Shown: positions 27,301 to 36,986 of the stretch, in pieces
How the letters are laid out: the number at the start of each line of letters is the position of its first letter
Numbering within the stretch: position 1 is the first letter of the stretch
Origin: Alentia gelatinosa
Lineage: Eukaryota; Annelida; Polychaeta; Phyllodocida; Polynoidae
Assembly (NCBI GenBank): GCA_950022655.1
Contig: OX465579.1
Span: 39,907,950 to 39,971,949 of the forward strand
Reading direction: 5' to 3'
DNA: 64,000 nucleotides
The notes under the pieces: model-generated
Told to the model about the DNA's origin: nothing
Seen by the model: the letters and a program-made list of their open reading frames with translations, nothing else
The model's database searches: none
Translations under genes and position numbers: made by a program

Positions 27301-28021
27301 TAATTGAAAATGGGATATTAGCCTTTAAAGTGGCGACATAAAGATAAGCACTCATCTTTACATCGTCCATTTATATGTGTCTCTTGAAACAAAGATTTGA
27401 ATCTAAATTTAAATGTTTTAGCCTCAAACTCACCTTCAACCTATGTCTCACCCTCACTGATAGTCCTACCCTGGTCATACTAACTAAAGATCAGATATTA
27501 GCCTTTAAAAATGGCGACGTAAAGATGAGTACACATCTTTACGTCGTCCATTTATATATGTCTCTGGGAACAAAGATTTAAATTGAATTTTTTTTTTTCA
27601 GTCTCAAACCCAATGTCAACCTATGTCTCACCCACACTGATAGTTACAACCTCATCACATCATTGAAAATGAAATATTAGCCTTTAAAGTGGCGACGTAA
27701 AGATAAGCACTCATCTTTACATCGTCCATTTATATATGTCTTTGGGAACAAAGATTTGAATTAAAATTTAGATGATTTGGTCTCAAACTCATCTTCAACA
27801 TATGTCTCACCCTCACTGATAGTCCCATTTCAGTCATACCAATTAAACAAGAGATATTAGCCTTAAAAATCGGCGACGTAAAGATGAGTACATGTCTTTA
27901 CGTTGTCCATTTATATTTGTCTCTGGAAACAAAGATTTTAATTTTTAAAATTATTGTTCAGTCTCAAACTCCCCCTCAACCTATGTCTCACCCTCACTAA
28001 ATAGTCCCAACCTGGTCACAT
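27301..28021 (+). repeat. 180-bp tandem array with A-B-A-B higher-order pattern
   Basis: The period is 180 bp. Units 1 and 3 share TGAAAATG before ATATTAGCC, and AAAGATAAGCACTCATC in the palindrome. Units 2 and 4 share an AAAGATGAGTACA variant and an ACTAAA/ATTAAA-type start. This implies a 360-bp dimer duplicated once. Each unit also contains CTCAAACTC or CTCAAACCC and ATGTCTCACCCTCACT or a close variant. Confidence 0.8.
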
Positions 28022-28194
28022 GATTTGAATATGAGAAAAAAATTACAAATTGGGTAAAGCTGAGACCATACATGAGGTATTTGTAGTCAGGTAGGACTAG
28101 TGGTGACTATCATAAACAAAAATGAATGTCTCATCTGGTTGAGGTTCCCCCATGTGTATTTTACAGAATATAACACCTTATACACCAGTGTGAG

Positions 28195-28640
28195 TAACCT
28201 ATATTAGCCATAAAAAACGGCGACATAAAGATGAAAAATTTGTCTTTACGTCGCCCATTTATCTTTCATCTCTGAATATTTTCAAATGATGTGATTAGGG
28301 TAGAACTATCAGTGAGGGTGAGATATAGGGTGAGGGTGAGATTGAGCCTGAAACTCTGAATTTTCAACTTGTTTCTTTGCTGCCAGAGAAATATATAGGT
28401 GGACGATGTAAAGATGAATAGGGCGACGTAAAGATCTTTACGTCGCCGTTTTTAAAGCCTTATATCTCATGTTTAAATGATCTGACCAGGGTGGGACTAT
28501 CAGTGAGGGTGAGACACAGGTTGAGGGTGAATTTGAAGCTGAGACATTCAAATTTCAATTTAAATCTTTGTTGCTAGAGTCGTATTTAAATGGGCAACGT
28601 AAAGATTGATTTTGCATCTTTACATCGTCCATTTTGTAAT
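28195..28640 (-). repeat. Inverted copies of the 180-bp unit
   Basis: The sequence AGTGAGGGTGAGA occurs twice (about 28310 and 28500) as the reverse complement of the TCTCACCCTCACT block of the left array, with the palindromic box again about 180 bp apart (28400-28448 and 28591-28630). With the left array this makes a head-to-head arrangement able to form a very large foldback. The spacer 28022-28194 has no repeat unit. Confidence 0.75.
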
Positions 28641-29179
28641 GAAAATTTAAGAAATATTACATACAATTGATATCATTCAAAGATATTATATAGAAAGGGA
28701 TGATATCCAACTAGGCCTTGTAGCAGTTTTTTATAAGATATCTTTATTTTCCTTAACATGATAATAGTTGACAGAAACCCTTATAATAAATATGCTAAAT
28801 TAGCTACTTAGCCCATGTATACATTCTCCATTTTCTCAGCTAAAAATCAAAGAATGTGAAAAATTCTTTTTGCCTCATACAGGAAAGCACTAATGTTTGA
28901 AATATAGGTTATATTTAGGGTAATACAAATAGATATGAATATTATTTCACCTATTCTAAATTATATGGCGACGTAAAGATTAAATTAAGAGGTGTCAAAA
29001 TTCAAATGCCTCTCATTTGATAACCAAATGAGATATCTTGTAGCAAATTCCTCCTATATGCACAGATACAGTTTAAGATAATACTCATTGAAAGTCCATA
29101 AAATGTATTTGAAAAAAGGTTGTCAAAAACAGGGGTTCCTCCCGTTTCGTGAGAACTGGTCATATATATATATATAGAT

Positions 29180-32115
29180 ATATACATATATATAATGTTT
29201 TTCTTCTGGAATTTACTGCCTTAGATATACAGAGATTATATCGTTGTTGGTCATGAGATGGGGCTGGGATGTGTTGGGAGCTTTGCACCACGGTTTCTTG
29301 GTGTGGATAAGACTCAATTTGTAATAATTTTGTTTTACAGAAGCAAATAGATTGTGAGAAATGGAAAACTGCCATCTCTGAATACAAGGATGATTCTTTA
29401 TGTTCAATAAACAAAATGAATCATTATGAAGATCTGAACCAGAATACTTTATTAGAAACTATGTTTTATATATAAAAGAGCCAGTACTTAAAACTGGGAT
29501 TTTCATGTAATAATTGCAACATTTAGATATATTGAAACGGCAAAGCACTTGATTCAATGAATGTTTATTCAACGAAATGGCGTGTGGATATGATATGATC
29601 AATATTTGTGCAGTGAGTGAGATAAACATCAGCACCTCTTACGAAAAATATCTACGGTGTAAATACAATCAACCAATGAACATTTCTCCATAAGACCAAT
29701 GTGGACTAACAATATCGTCAACATGTGCAGACATGTGTGCATTGGTTTCACTCTGACTCATTTCATCTTCATCAGTGTATTATCTTATCAGTATAGCACG
29801 TGGCGGTGTCAAAGCCGAACTCAAGTAGCACGTTGAAGCAATCAGTCTTCCCTTACTACAAAGGACCATGTTCCACAGTCATGTCTGAAGTTGGTGGCAG
29901 AACCAACTCCTAAATCCCACTTCACACGATGCACCTGCTCAAATCAGGATATCATTTGGAAACCGGTGATATTCTCAAATATAGAGTGTGGAAGAATTCC
30001 TGAAATATCTCCTGCCATCGCGTGAAGAAAGCACGTCTGCACTGATGCGTTCTCAGTGTGATCCGTGTACCGGGGGTCCATGCAGCGTGTTTACCTTTGG
30101 TGTTTTCCGCACGTTCCCAAGCGACAAGCATCAACCATGTTGCTATCTGTGGGCAGCTGGCGTGGCCAGAACACGATATCAGCTATCAGACCTGCTTTGT
30201 AATGTACACTACTGGGTCAGTTGAGGTGTGTTTGGAGAGCGCCCGCCGCACGCCGCTCTGCACCTAAAAAACCCTCGTTATCAGTTGACCTTCACGTCTG
30301 GAATCGGTGTTCAAGGTCAACAAGAGGGTAACCTACGTTTCTTTAGTCATCCAAAATGGCCGCAGCGTTTCTAATGCTGTCAGCGTTCCCCATGTATGGA
30401 TACCCGGATGTTTGGGGTCACGTGCGGTCCTGGTAGTCATGTGACACCCGTAGAGGTCATTCTCAAGGCCGTGTTATCCGGTGAAGGTGGGCAGCAGTTG
30501 GTGTTGGGTCTGTAAACAAACTGGACTGGGCGGTACTGATTATCGCAACGCCTCTGATCTACCCGCTGCGTACTTTTAAGTGGGATATCCATTCGCGGTA
30601 TGACGGCTACCGGCGAGGTCACATAAATAGTGTCTATCAAGTCATGGTAATGAGAAAAGGATCATAAATAAAATCTAGAGGAAAAATCTAATGGGCAGCG
30701 TCGGGAACGGTATCAAAAAGTACCTAGACCTGTGGAATGTGTGTACCTGAATACAGATCCGTATATATATGAGACTCATTCGCTTTCCAAACGTTAGAGA
30801 AAGTTATTTTAGCCGCCATCAAATTTCAGATGACTATGATTTATCAAAATACCTGCATCCCTGATTTTAAATACTGCGCTAGACCAGATTGCAATATAAG
30901 TACTTGCATCATGACCTACCTATTTCTAAGTATTTTCTATTTGTTTCTGCAAAGCACTTGAATCATCTTCTAAGATCTACTTATGCGTACCATGATAAAA
31001 GTATCGTCAAATGGGGAATAAGGAAGGCACTTAATGAATTGCAAATGTAAAGACCACTTCACGAATTCACAGCGGAGCACTCATCAGCATTATAATGCCC
31101 TTTTAGAACTCGGCCCCCGGCTACCTATGGGACTCCCGGCATAGCGAGCCTCGCTCTGAACAGAGACCACCCGTGAGGCTCCAACAGGGTGCGCCACAAT
31201 AGGTGATGGACGTGATAATGAGGCTGAACAGGGATAAAGGCGTCTATATTGTATGGCGGTACGATAAAAGATAGGCAGAACTGGGCAGGATGAAATTTTG
31301 AAATGGCTCAGTTGTAGTTGAGCCAACCGTAGATGCCGGCATTGAGTTTGTGAATGAAGTATCTGGGTGGTTAGAATACACCGCACATCCCTTGAGCTTA
31401 TATCTGAGGTATAGGTTCTGTTATCGAGAGTGACTGGACTAAGCCGTGCGAGAGAAGTGAAAACCATGCACCGAAACCCAAACTACAATGAGCCGATTGT
31501 ATTAAGTATAGTCGTTTATCATACCATTCATATAAATATCCATAGACTTATCATGCATGGTGTGACTGTACGCCACGGTTATGCCATAAAGTATCTTTAT
31601 GCCACGTGTGATATAAAGTTCAAAACACCTGACAGCGCATGATAAAATCTATATTTCACAATCGTTGTCTTCTTCTACATATATTACTTAGCTCTGCTTT
31701 GTGATATCATTCTGCGAAGACAACTCATGCCATATAAACAATCATATGAAATTTCGTAACGTTTCTTGACATATTGCCCTTCTTGTATCGATAATATCTT
31801 CCGATAAATTTATATTGATAACCAGTAAATGCTTCTGCATCAAAAATCTAAAGGCAGAGCAGGTTGGAAACTGGTATGTAGTGTAGGAGCGCATAGCCTA
31901 CAAGTAACTAGCCACTCCACACATTGTAGCCCCGTGGTTAACAATGGCAATCACAGCACCTGTACACATTCACATTTCATGCAAAGCAAAAACTGACAGA
32001 AAATCTTGGAAATATAGAGTCAGTATAAAATGTAAGGGATGGGAAAAGAAATCACCCGTACAGCATGCTGAGTAACTGAAAGCGATAAACGAGGGGTAGA
32101 CCACTAAAAAGCAAC
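29180..32115. other. No supported gene
   Basis: A hairpin with arms TTGACCTT (30285-30292) and AAGGTCAA (30313-30320) includes TCAAGGTCA, the extended half-site of NR5A/ERR-type nuclear receptors. GC-richer frames at 29950-30270 (both strands) and 31090-31467 (minus) have no recognisable domain. Confidence 0.35.
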
Positions 32116-32119
32116 CAAG

Positions 32120-32382
32120 TTTAACAGATCATAAAGAAGACGAGAACTCAAGAGCTACTACTGCAAGACTGTTTAATCTCGGCCACATGCCGTCCATGTA
32201 TATCCACTGGTCACAGACCCCGCCTCCTCCAGGAGGAGTGGTCAGATGATTGGCCAAGATAAGATACCACTGCCTGTCAATCACGGCAGCCACACCCCAC
32301 TGGGAACGAGGTCAAGTCCCCCTGACCCACAAGGCACGGCCCTAATTACTCCTTCTAAGACATAGTATAATGAACCGTTACA
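32120..32382 (-). repeat. 3' LTR
   Basis: 263 bp, indistinguishable by eye from the copy at 38193-38455. In element orientation it begins TGTAACGG and ends GTTAAA, so the usual terminal CA is replaced by AA in an otherwise TGTAAC/GTTACA-like pair. Promoter-like parts are the same as in the 5' LTR: CCAAT box near 32249, GC box near 32218, TATA-like near 32199. Confidence 0.96.
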
Positions 32383-32384
32383 TA

Positions 32385-32398
32385 TTTCTCCCCCCTCC
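32385..32398 (-). promoter_or_regulatory. Polypurine tract
   Basis: GGAGGGGGGAGAAA on the minus strand, two bases before the 3' LTR. This is the expected position and composition for the plus-strand primer of reverse transcription. Confidence 0.85.
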
Positions 32399-32666
32399 AG
32401 GTTAATCCAAGCATTTGGATTACCCACAATTAAAAACAGTTATTAGTAAAGATTTGAACTAGTCAGGCTAACACACTGTTTCTACCAGCCTAGGATATAT
32501 ATCTTATACATAACCGATACAATCTCCTGACGGACCACAAACTCGATAACTTGTACTTTGTCGATATACTACTAAGGTCCGGATCCATCTCAGGCTTTAC
32601 ACACAATACTTAACAAAGGTTCGTATTGACTTATCCATCGTCCATCTACATGCACAACCCACTGCT

Positions 32667-32801
32667 TCAAGCGTCTAGCAAATTAATCGTATGGCCCTTT
32701 AGCGTCCGCTTCCTTGGTATTGCTGCTTCAGGCTTATCAACATTAATGACCATCTTTGTTTTCTGACCTGATCCCTCGTTATTCTCAAATTTCAATGTCA
32801 T
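32667..32801 (-). CDS. Small post-pol ORF (44 aa) of the retrotransposon
   Basis: This ATG-started frame of 44 codons lies between pol and the polypurine tract. It is strongly charged, with a lysine/arginine-rich cluster (IPRKRTLKGH) in its second half, and has no membrane segment. It overlaps the end of the preceding broken frame (32785-32952) in another register. Together they may be the remains of, or a frameshifted, third gene. I recognise no family. Chance is possible at this length, although its composition looks protein-like. Confidence 0.3.
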   Translation of the reverse strand: MTLKFENNEGSGQKTKMVINVDKPEAAIPRKRTLKGHTINLLDA

Positions 32802-32952
32802 TCCAAATACAAACAATATCAATGGCTACTACTAGAACTGTCATCCATCTTCTAACTTCATCGATAGCCTCAACGAGGTGTTAGTCCCCAGGGGGTTGCT
32901 GCTTCGGAAGTTCATACACAAGCACCGTGACACACACAATTCCCCTAGTCAT
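32785..32952 (-). pseudogene. Broken third frame after pol (possible membrane protein)
   Basis: The ATG overlaps the pol stop as ATGA (start 32952). A 23-codon segment with a hydrophobic start ends at an in-frame TAA (32883-32881). The same frame then continues for 31 codons to TGA at 32787-32785, including a hydrophobic run WMTVLVVAIDIVCIW that could cross a membrane. A third, env-like gene is known in some Ty3/gypsy elements, but this segment is far too short for an envelope protein and shows no fusion or cleavage motif. Its function is unknown. Confidence 0.3.
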
Positions 32953-35900
32953 ATGGTTTGCCCATCTCTAGACGCTTCGTCAGACGTCCCTTCCGAGGAA
33001 GTGGACCACTCTTTGTAATTGATGTCTGTCCTAGTCGTCAGTCCATGAGCTATACGATGTGCAGCTCTCGTTCTGGGTCTAGTACCTGACGACGACACCG
33101 TCATGTCCTGCTCCTGTAAATCGGTATCAGGTGTTGTGGTTTGGTTGTTATCGTCCCCCTGTTGGTTGTCTTCCCGAGGCGGCGGGGAATCGTTCATCCT
33201 ATCTGTTATCTCTCCTCCATCCTCCGAAGTGTCAGACTCCTCCTCTGACCACACAGCATGCGTGCTGTGATCTTCGGCGAGAGGCGACACAGGCTCCCCC
33301 GGGTGTCTGGTGTAATCCGTCCTGTCATCCCGGTCCCCCGTGTATATTGTAGGAAGATCAATTGGGGGGGTGCAAACCTCGTCCTCCGGAGGGTCACTCC
33401 CAGGCATGTTTATCGTTTCTGTCTCTAGTGTGTCGTTGCCCAAGGCAGGGAGCACACGGTCCGCTACAGATAGCAAGGGCCACCTGTCGAGATTAGTGGT
33501 GATTGAACCTGTGTCGGCGGCAGGGCGTTCTGATAACGCAGAGTACGATGCGGCCCGGCTCCTTTGTAATTGTCGTTTACGAGTTAATCGTCGTTTAATG
33601 GTCTTACCGCTTGCCAATCGTTCTGCTGGGATGCGAGCGTCCTTTGGATAATACCGGCTTTCTACTACACAGGAGGGCGGCAAGTTAGCGTATGGATTAA
33701 ACAACCTCTTGTCAGTATCCCTGTGGTCATCGGCGGCCTGATTAGTTGCACACTCAATAGATTCCTTGTCCTTTGTCGGCCGCCGCCCCACCGTGTTAGT
33801 GCCATGGGGATCCCCTGGGGGGTTTTTGTCTGCTGCCGCTGCACACGTAGATCCACGGTCGAGGGGCAGATAAGTGATGTGGGAAGGCACTAGCTTTAGT
33901 CGTTCTGCATTTACTCTGAGTGTCCGTCCTGAAAAATGCCGTAGTGTAATCACGTGGCCTTTTACTTCTGTGACTACATACCCATGTAAATAAGTGGGTT
34001 GGAACGTTGTCACCCGTGCATTGTTCAGCAGTACCTCCTGTCCCACTTGGTACGAGGGTGCGGCCGGTCTCTGATCTAGCCGCATCTTGTTGCGTTGCTG
34101 TAAGTTCTTCGTTCTCTGGTTTACCAATTGTAGGGCCTTTTCTCGTTGTTGGATTTGATCAGCCAACACTTTTAATTCCTCCCCCACTGGTGTTCGCACA
34201 TTAACGGGGTTGTTGGTCCCTGGCGGGTTTCGTCCGAACTGCAGGAAATACGGTGAGAATCCATGAACTGTGGACACCGTTGATCGATAGGCCCACAACA
34301 CTGCACCCAGATGTTTTTCCCAGTCATGTACTCTCCCTGCTACCAATTTGGCTAGCATAGCCTTGATCGTCCCATTTACTCGTTCCGTTTTGGCGTTCGT
34401 CATGGGGTGGTAAGCGGTAGAGTACCTCCACTGTATGTTTTGTTCCTGTGTTAGTTGCCGCACCGCTGCATTCAGAAATTCCCTTCCCCGATCGGAGATC
34501 ACAATTTCCGGGGGCCCATGAGTGGGCAGCCATACTTCTTTGAAAAAAGCCACGATGTTTTCTGCTTTTTTCTGCCGAATTGGGGTCACCTCCACCCAAC
34601 CCGTGCAGTGGTCAATACAAACTATGGCATAGTCATGCCCCCTGTGACTTACTGGCAATGGTCCGATCAAGTCAATCCCCACAATTTCATTGGGTTTGGT
34701 CGCCGTTGGTAGGGGCTGGCAAGGGGGGTAGGTTTTGACTGGCCTGTACAAGGTGCATACTGGACATTGTTCCAGTATCCTATGAATTCCCCGTCGCATG
34801 TCAGGCCATTTGTAACGCTGCGCAATACGCTCATAGATCTTGTACATGCGCTGATGGCCTAGTTCTTGATGGATTTTCATGACCACTCGCTCTACCAGAG
34901 TGGGGGGTAACACAATGCGAGGGAAACTCACGCCCTTCACCTCCCTCACGGTATACAGCACACCTTCCGACACAAAGTAGTCATCTTCCTGTCTAAGTCC
35001 CTGTTGGTATTCCGCCATCCGAACTTGATGTCCTATCAGGGTATCTTTGGTAAGGTTGGGGTCCTCCCACTGTGCTGTACCTTCTGTGGACACAGTGCGG
35101 CAGGGTTCGACTGCTAGCAGAGAGGCACTCTCCAACAATACGGCTTCGTCGTCCTGTACAACCTGCCCAACTTCCTGAGGGCTTGAAGCCACTGATGGTG
35201 CTGGAGATCGGGGGGGCAGTCTCGACAGCATGTCCGCGCGCACATTGTAGGCCCCCTTACGGTACTCAATGGGGGCTCCGAACTCCGCCAGCCGCACTGC
35301 CCACCTCTGTATTCGAGAATTTCTGACCTCCTGTTGGAAGAAACTCCTGAGCGGCTTGTGATCAGAAATTATGGTGAAGGTTGCACCCTGCAAATACGGG
35401 TATAATTTCTGCAGCACGTACACAATGGCGAACGCCTCTTTCTCTATGGTCGCCCACTTCTGCTGACTGACACTCAACTGTTTAGATATGTACTGGATGG
35501 GCTTTTCTACCCCCTCATCGTCAGCTTGTGTTAGAATACCTCCTACACAGGCCATGCTGGCGTCTACATACAGTCTGTATGGCTTCTTGGAGTCTGGAAA
35601 TGCCATAATGGATTCCGAGGTTAACACATTTTTCAGCGCCTTCCAAGCCGCCTCTCGTTCTTCGTTCCATAGAAACAGCTCATTTTTGCGGGTCAATTCC
35701 ACTAGCGGCGCAGCACGTTCAGCAAAGTTTGATATACACTGGCGGTAGTAGCCCGCCAGCCCCAGAAAACGTTGAACCTCCTTCACGTTTGTGGGTGGTG
35801 CCATGTCCCTGATGGCCTCCACCTTTCTAGGGTCAGGCCGAATGCCCTGTCGCCCCACGATGTACCCCAACAGCTTCACCTCAGGTTGACGGATCTTGCA

Positions 35901-36986
35901 CTTACTGGGGTTCACTGTCAACCGGTGCTGTTGCAGCAGATTGAATACTTCGGTTAGATGATCAGTGTGGTCAGTGTCATTGTCAGAATACACAATAATA
36001 TCATCCAAATACACCAGTACATTCTTGTTTAACACCGGTGCCAGCACTTTGTTGATGTACCTCTGCCATGTGGCAGGGCTATTGCAGTACCCTTGAGGCA
36101 TTCGGAGGAATTCATAAAGTCCCGTAGGCGTACTAAAAGCTGTAACCTCCCTGCTCTGGGTTGTAATCTCCACCTGGTAGTATGCATTCTTTAGATCCAA
36201 CACCGAGAATACCGAGGCACCTGCCAGAGCGTCGAATATGTCCTGGATATGGGGGAGCGGGTAGGCATCTTTTTTGCATAGTTGGTTCACTTTTCTATAA
36301 TCCACACAGCACCTCAATCCACCGTCCGTTTTGGGCACAATTAGCAATGGGGATGACCAGGGGCTGCTGCTGTGAGTAATCACTCCATCTTTTAGCATCT
36401 TGTCTATCTCATACGTCACTTTATCCCGCAATGCCAGGGGGATTCGATAGGGTCTTTGTTTGATAGGAGTATGCTGGCCCACATCTATGTGAAGTTTTAC
36501 CTCGGGGGCGGCTGACAGTGATGTCGCTCCAACTGCAAACACCCCGGGATATTGTTCCTTCCATTGATCCAGCTCAGAGTGGATACCCGCGAGTTCTTTG
36601 TTGGTGTCCCCACACTGTCCATATTGAAACCACTGGTTAGCCAACCACACCTTCTTATTCACACAGTCTAGCTGGCAGTCCATTAGCTCCATCGCATCAA
36701 TCCCTAGCAAAAGATCGTGCCTGAGCTCATTACACACGTACACTGGGATCTCGCACCCATATAGGGGAACAACCGCCACTCCCTGAGTTTCCAGCATGTG
36801 TCCCGACAGTGATTTCAGTACCAGTCCCGCCATAAGCACTTGGGGCCGTCCCGCGTCCCTGCAGAGTTGCTTCCATTTTGATTCAGAGATAAGGGATCTA
36901 GAGGCGCCAGAATCAACTAGGGTATGCACGGTAGTATTGCCCTGTGATAACATTATACAGACCCTACCGTCTGACGCAGCAACTAG
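32949..36986 (-). CDS. pol: Pol polyprotein: protease, RT, RNase H, integrase
   Basis: The polyprotein copies the element's RNA into DNA and inserts it in the nucleus. The frame is open from the frameshift site (36986); its first ATG (36953) gives 1334 codons, used for numbering. Aspartic protease: DSGA at 14-17 and LLLG near 81. Reverse transcriptase: LDLKNAYYQV (252-261) and YLDD (315-318). RNase H: acidic residues D464, E506, D531, D574. Integrase: zinc finger H695-H700-C730-C733 (HX4HX29CX2C) and catalytic D761, D821, E857 (DD35E), followed by a C-terminal module near 965-1025. All key residues are present. Residues about 1030-1334 form an unusually long hydrophilic tail, basic near 1115-1133 (KTIKRRLTRKRQLQRSR nearby) then acidic. 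It is in the -1 frame relative to gag and is probably made as a Gag-Pol fusion rather than from its own ATG. Confidence 0.95.
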   Translation of the reverse strand, partial: LVAASDGRVCIMLSQGNTTVHTLVDSGASRSLISESKWKQLCRDAGRPQVLMAGLVLKSLSGHMLETQGVAVVPLYGCEIPVYVCNELRHDLLLGIDAMELMDCQLDCVNKKVWLANQWFQYGQCGDTNKELAGIHSELDQWKEQYPGVFAVGATSLSAAPEVKLHIDVGQHTPIKQRPYRIPLALRDKVTYEIDKMLKDGVITHSSSPWSSPLLIVPKTDGGLRCCVDYRKVNQLCKKDAYPLPHIQDIFDALAGASVFSVLDLKNAYYQVEITTQSREVTAFSTPTGLYEFLRMPQGYCNSPATWQRYINKVLAPVLNKNVLVYLDDIIVYSDNDTDHTDHLTEVFNLLQQHRLTVNPSKCKIRQPEVKLLGYIVGRQGIRPDPRKVEAIRDMAPPTNVKEVQRFLGLAGYYRQCISNFAERAAPLVELTRKNELFLWNEEREAAWKALKNVLTSESIMAFPDSKKPYRLYVDASMACVGGILTQADDEGVEKPIQYISKQLSVSQQKWATIEKEAFAIVYVLQKLYPYLQGATFTIISDHKPLRSFFQQEVRNSRIQRWAVRLAEFGAPIEYRKGAYNVRADMLSRLPPRSPAPSVASSPQEVGQVVQDDEAVLLESASLLAVEPCRTVSTEGTAQWEDPNLTKDTLIGHQVRMAEYQQGLRQEDDYFVSEGVLYTVREVKGVSFPRIVLPPTLVERVVMKIHQELGHQRMYKIYERIAQRYKWPDMRRGIHRILEQCPVCTLYRPVKTYPPCQPLPTATKPNEIVGIDLIGPLPVSHRGHDYAIVCIDHCTGWVEVTPIRQKKAENIVAFFKEVWLPTHGPPEIVISDRGREFLNAAVRQLTQEQNIQWRYSTAYHPMTNAKTERVNGTIKAMLAKLVAGRVHDWEKHLGAVLWAYRSTVSTVHGFSPYFLQFGRNPPGTNNPVNVRTPVGEELKVLADQIQQREKALQLVNQRTKNLQQRNKMRLDQRPAAPSYQVGQEVLLNNARVTTFQPTYLHGYVVTEVKGHVITLRHFSGRTLRVNAERLKLVPSHITYLPLDRGSTCAAAADKNPPGDPHGTNTVGRRPTKDKESIECATNQAADDHRDTDKRLFNPYANLPPSCVVESRYYPKDARIPAERLASGKTIKRRLTRKRQLQRSRAASYSALSERPAADTGSITTNLDRWPLLSVADRVLPALGNDTLETETINMPGSDPPEDEVCTPPIDLPTIYTGDRDDRTDYTRHPGEPVSPLAEDHSTHAVWSEEESDTSEDGGEITDRMNDSPPPREDNQQGDDNNQTTTPDTDLQEQDMTVSSSGTRPRTRAAHRIAHGLTTRTDINYKEWSTSSEGTSDEASRDGQTI
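36928..36973 (-). promoter_or_regulatory. Possible frameshift-stimulating pseudoknot
   Basis: Downstream of the slippery site, CAGAC/GTCTG (36969-36973 with 36958-36962) can form a 5-bp stem with loop GGTAGG. The loop bases can pair with CTACC further downstream; the longer pairing ACGGTAG/CTACCGT (36964-36970 with 36928-36934) is the alternative. The spacer from the heptamer is 12 nt, longer than the usual 5-9, so the assignment is tentative. Confidence 0.4.

Larger units (their letters stand above)
26507..29176. mobile_element. TIR element with 180-bp palindromic tandem core
   Basis: The ends are 36-bp terminal inverted repeats (26518-26553 and 29126-29161) differing at one position, starting GACC and containing TTCTCACGAAACGGGAGG. 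Each abuts an (AT)n run, so the target duplication cannot be read. The interior has no plausible transposase frame. Four tandem units of about 180 bp lie at 27301-27480, 27481-27660, 27661-27840 and 27841-28021; about two inverted units lie at 28285-28640. Nearly every unit carries a palindrome of GGCGACGTAAAGAT and its complement. It is a nonautonomous element. Its architecture (inverted ends, tandem core, flanking microsatellite) recalls the pearl elements described in bivalves, but I cannot show homology. Confidence 0.75.
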
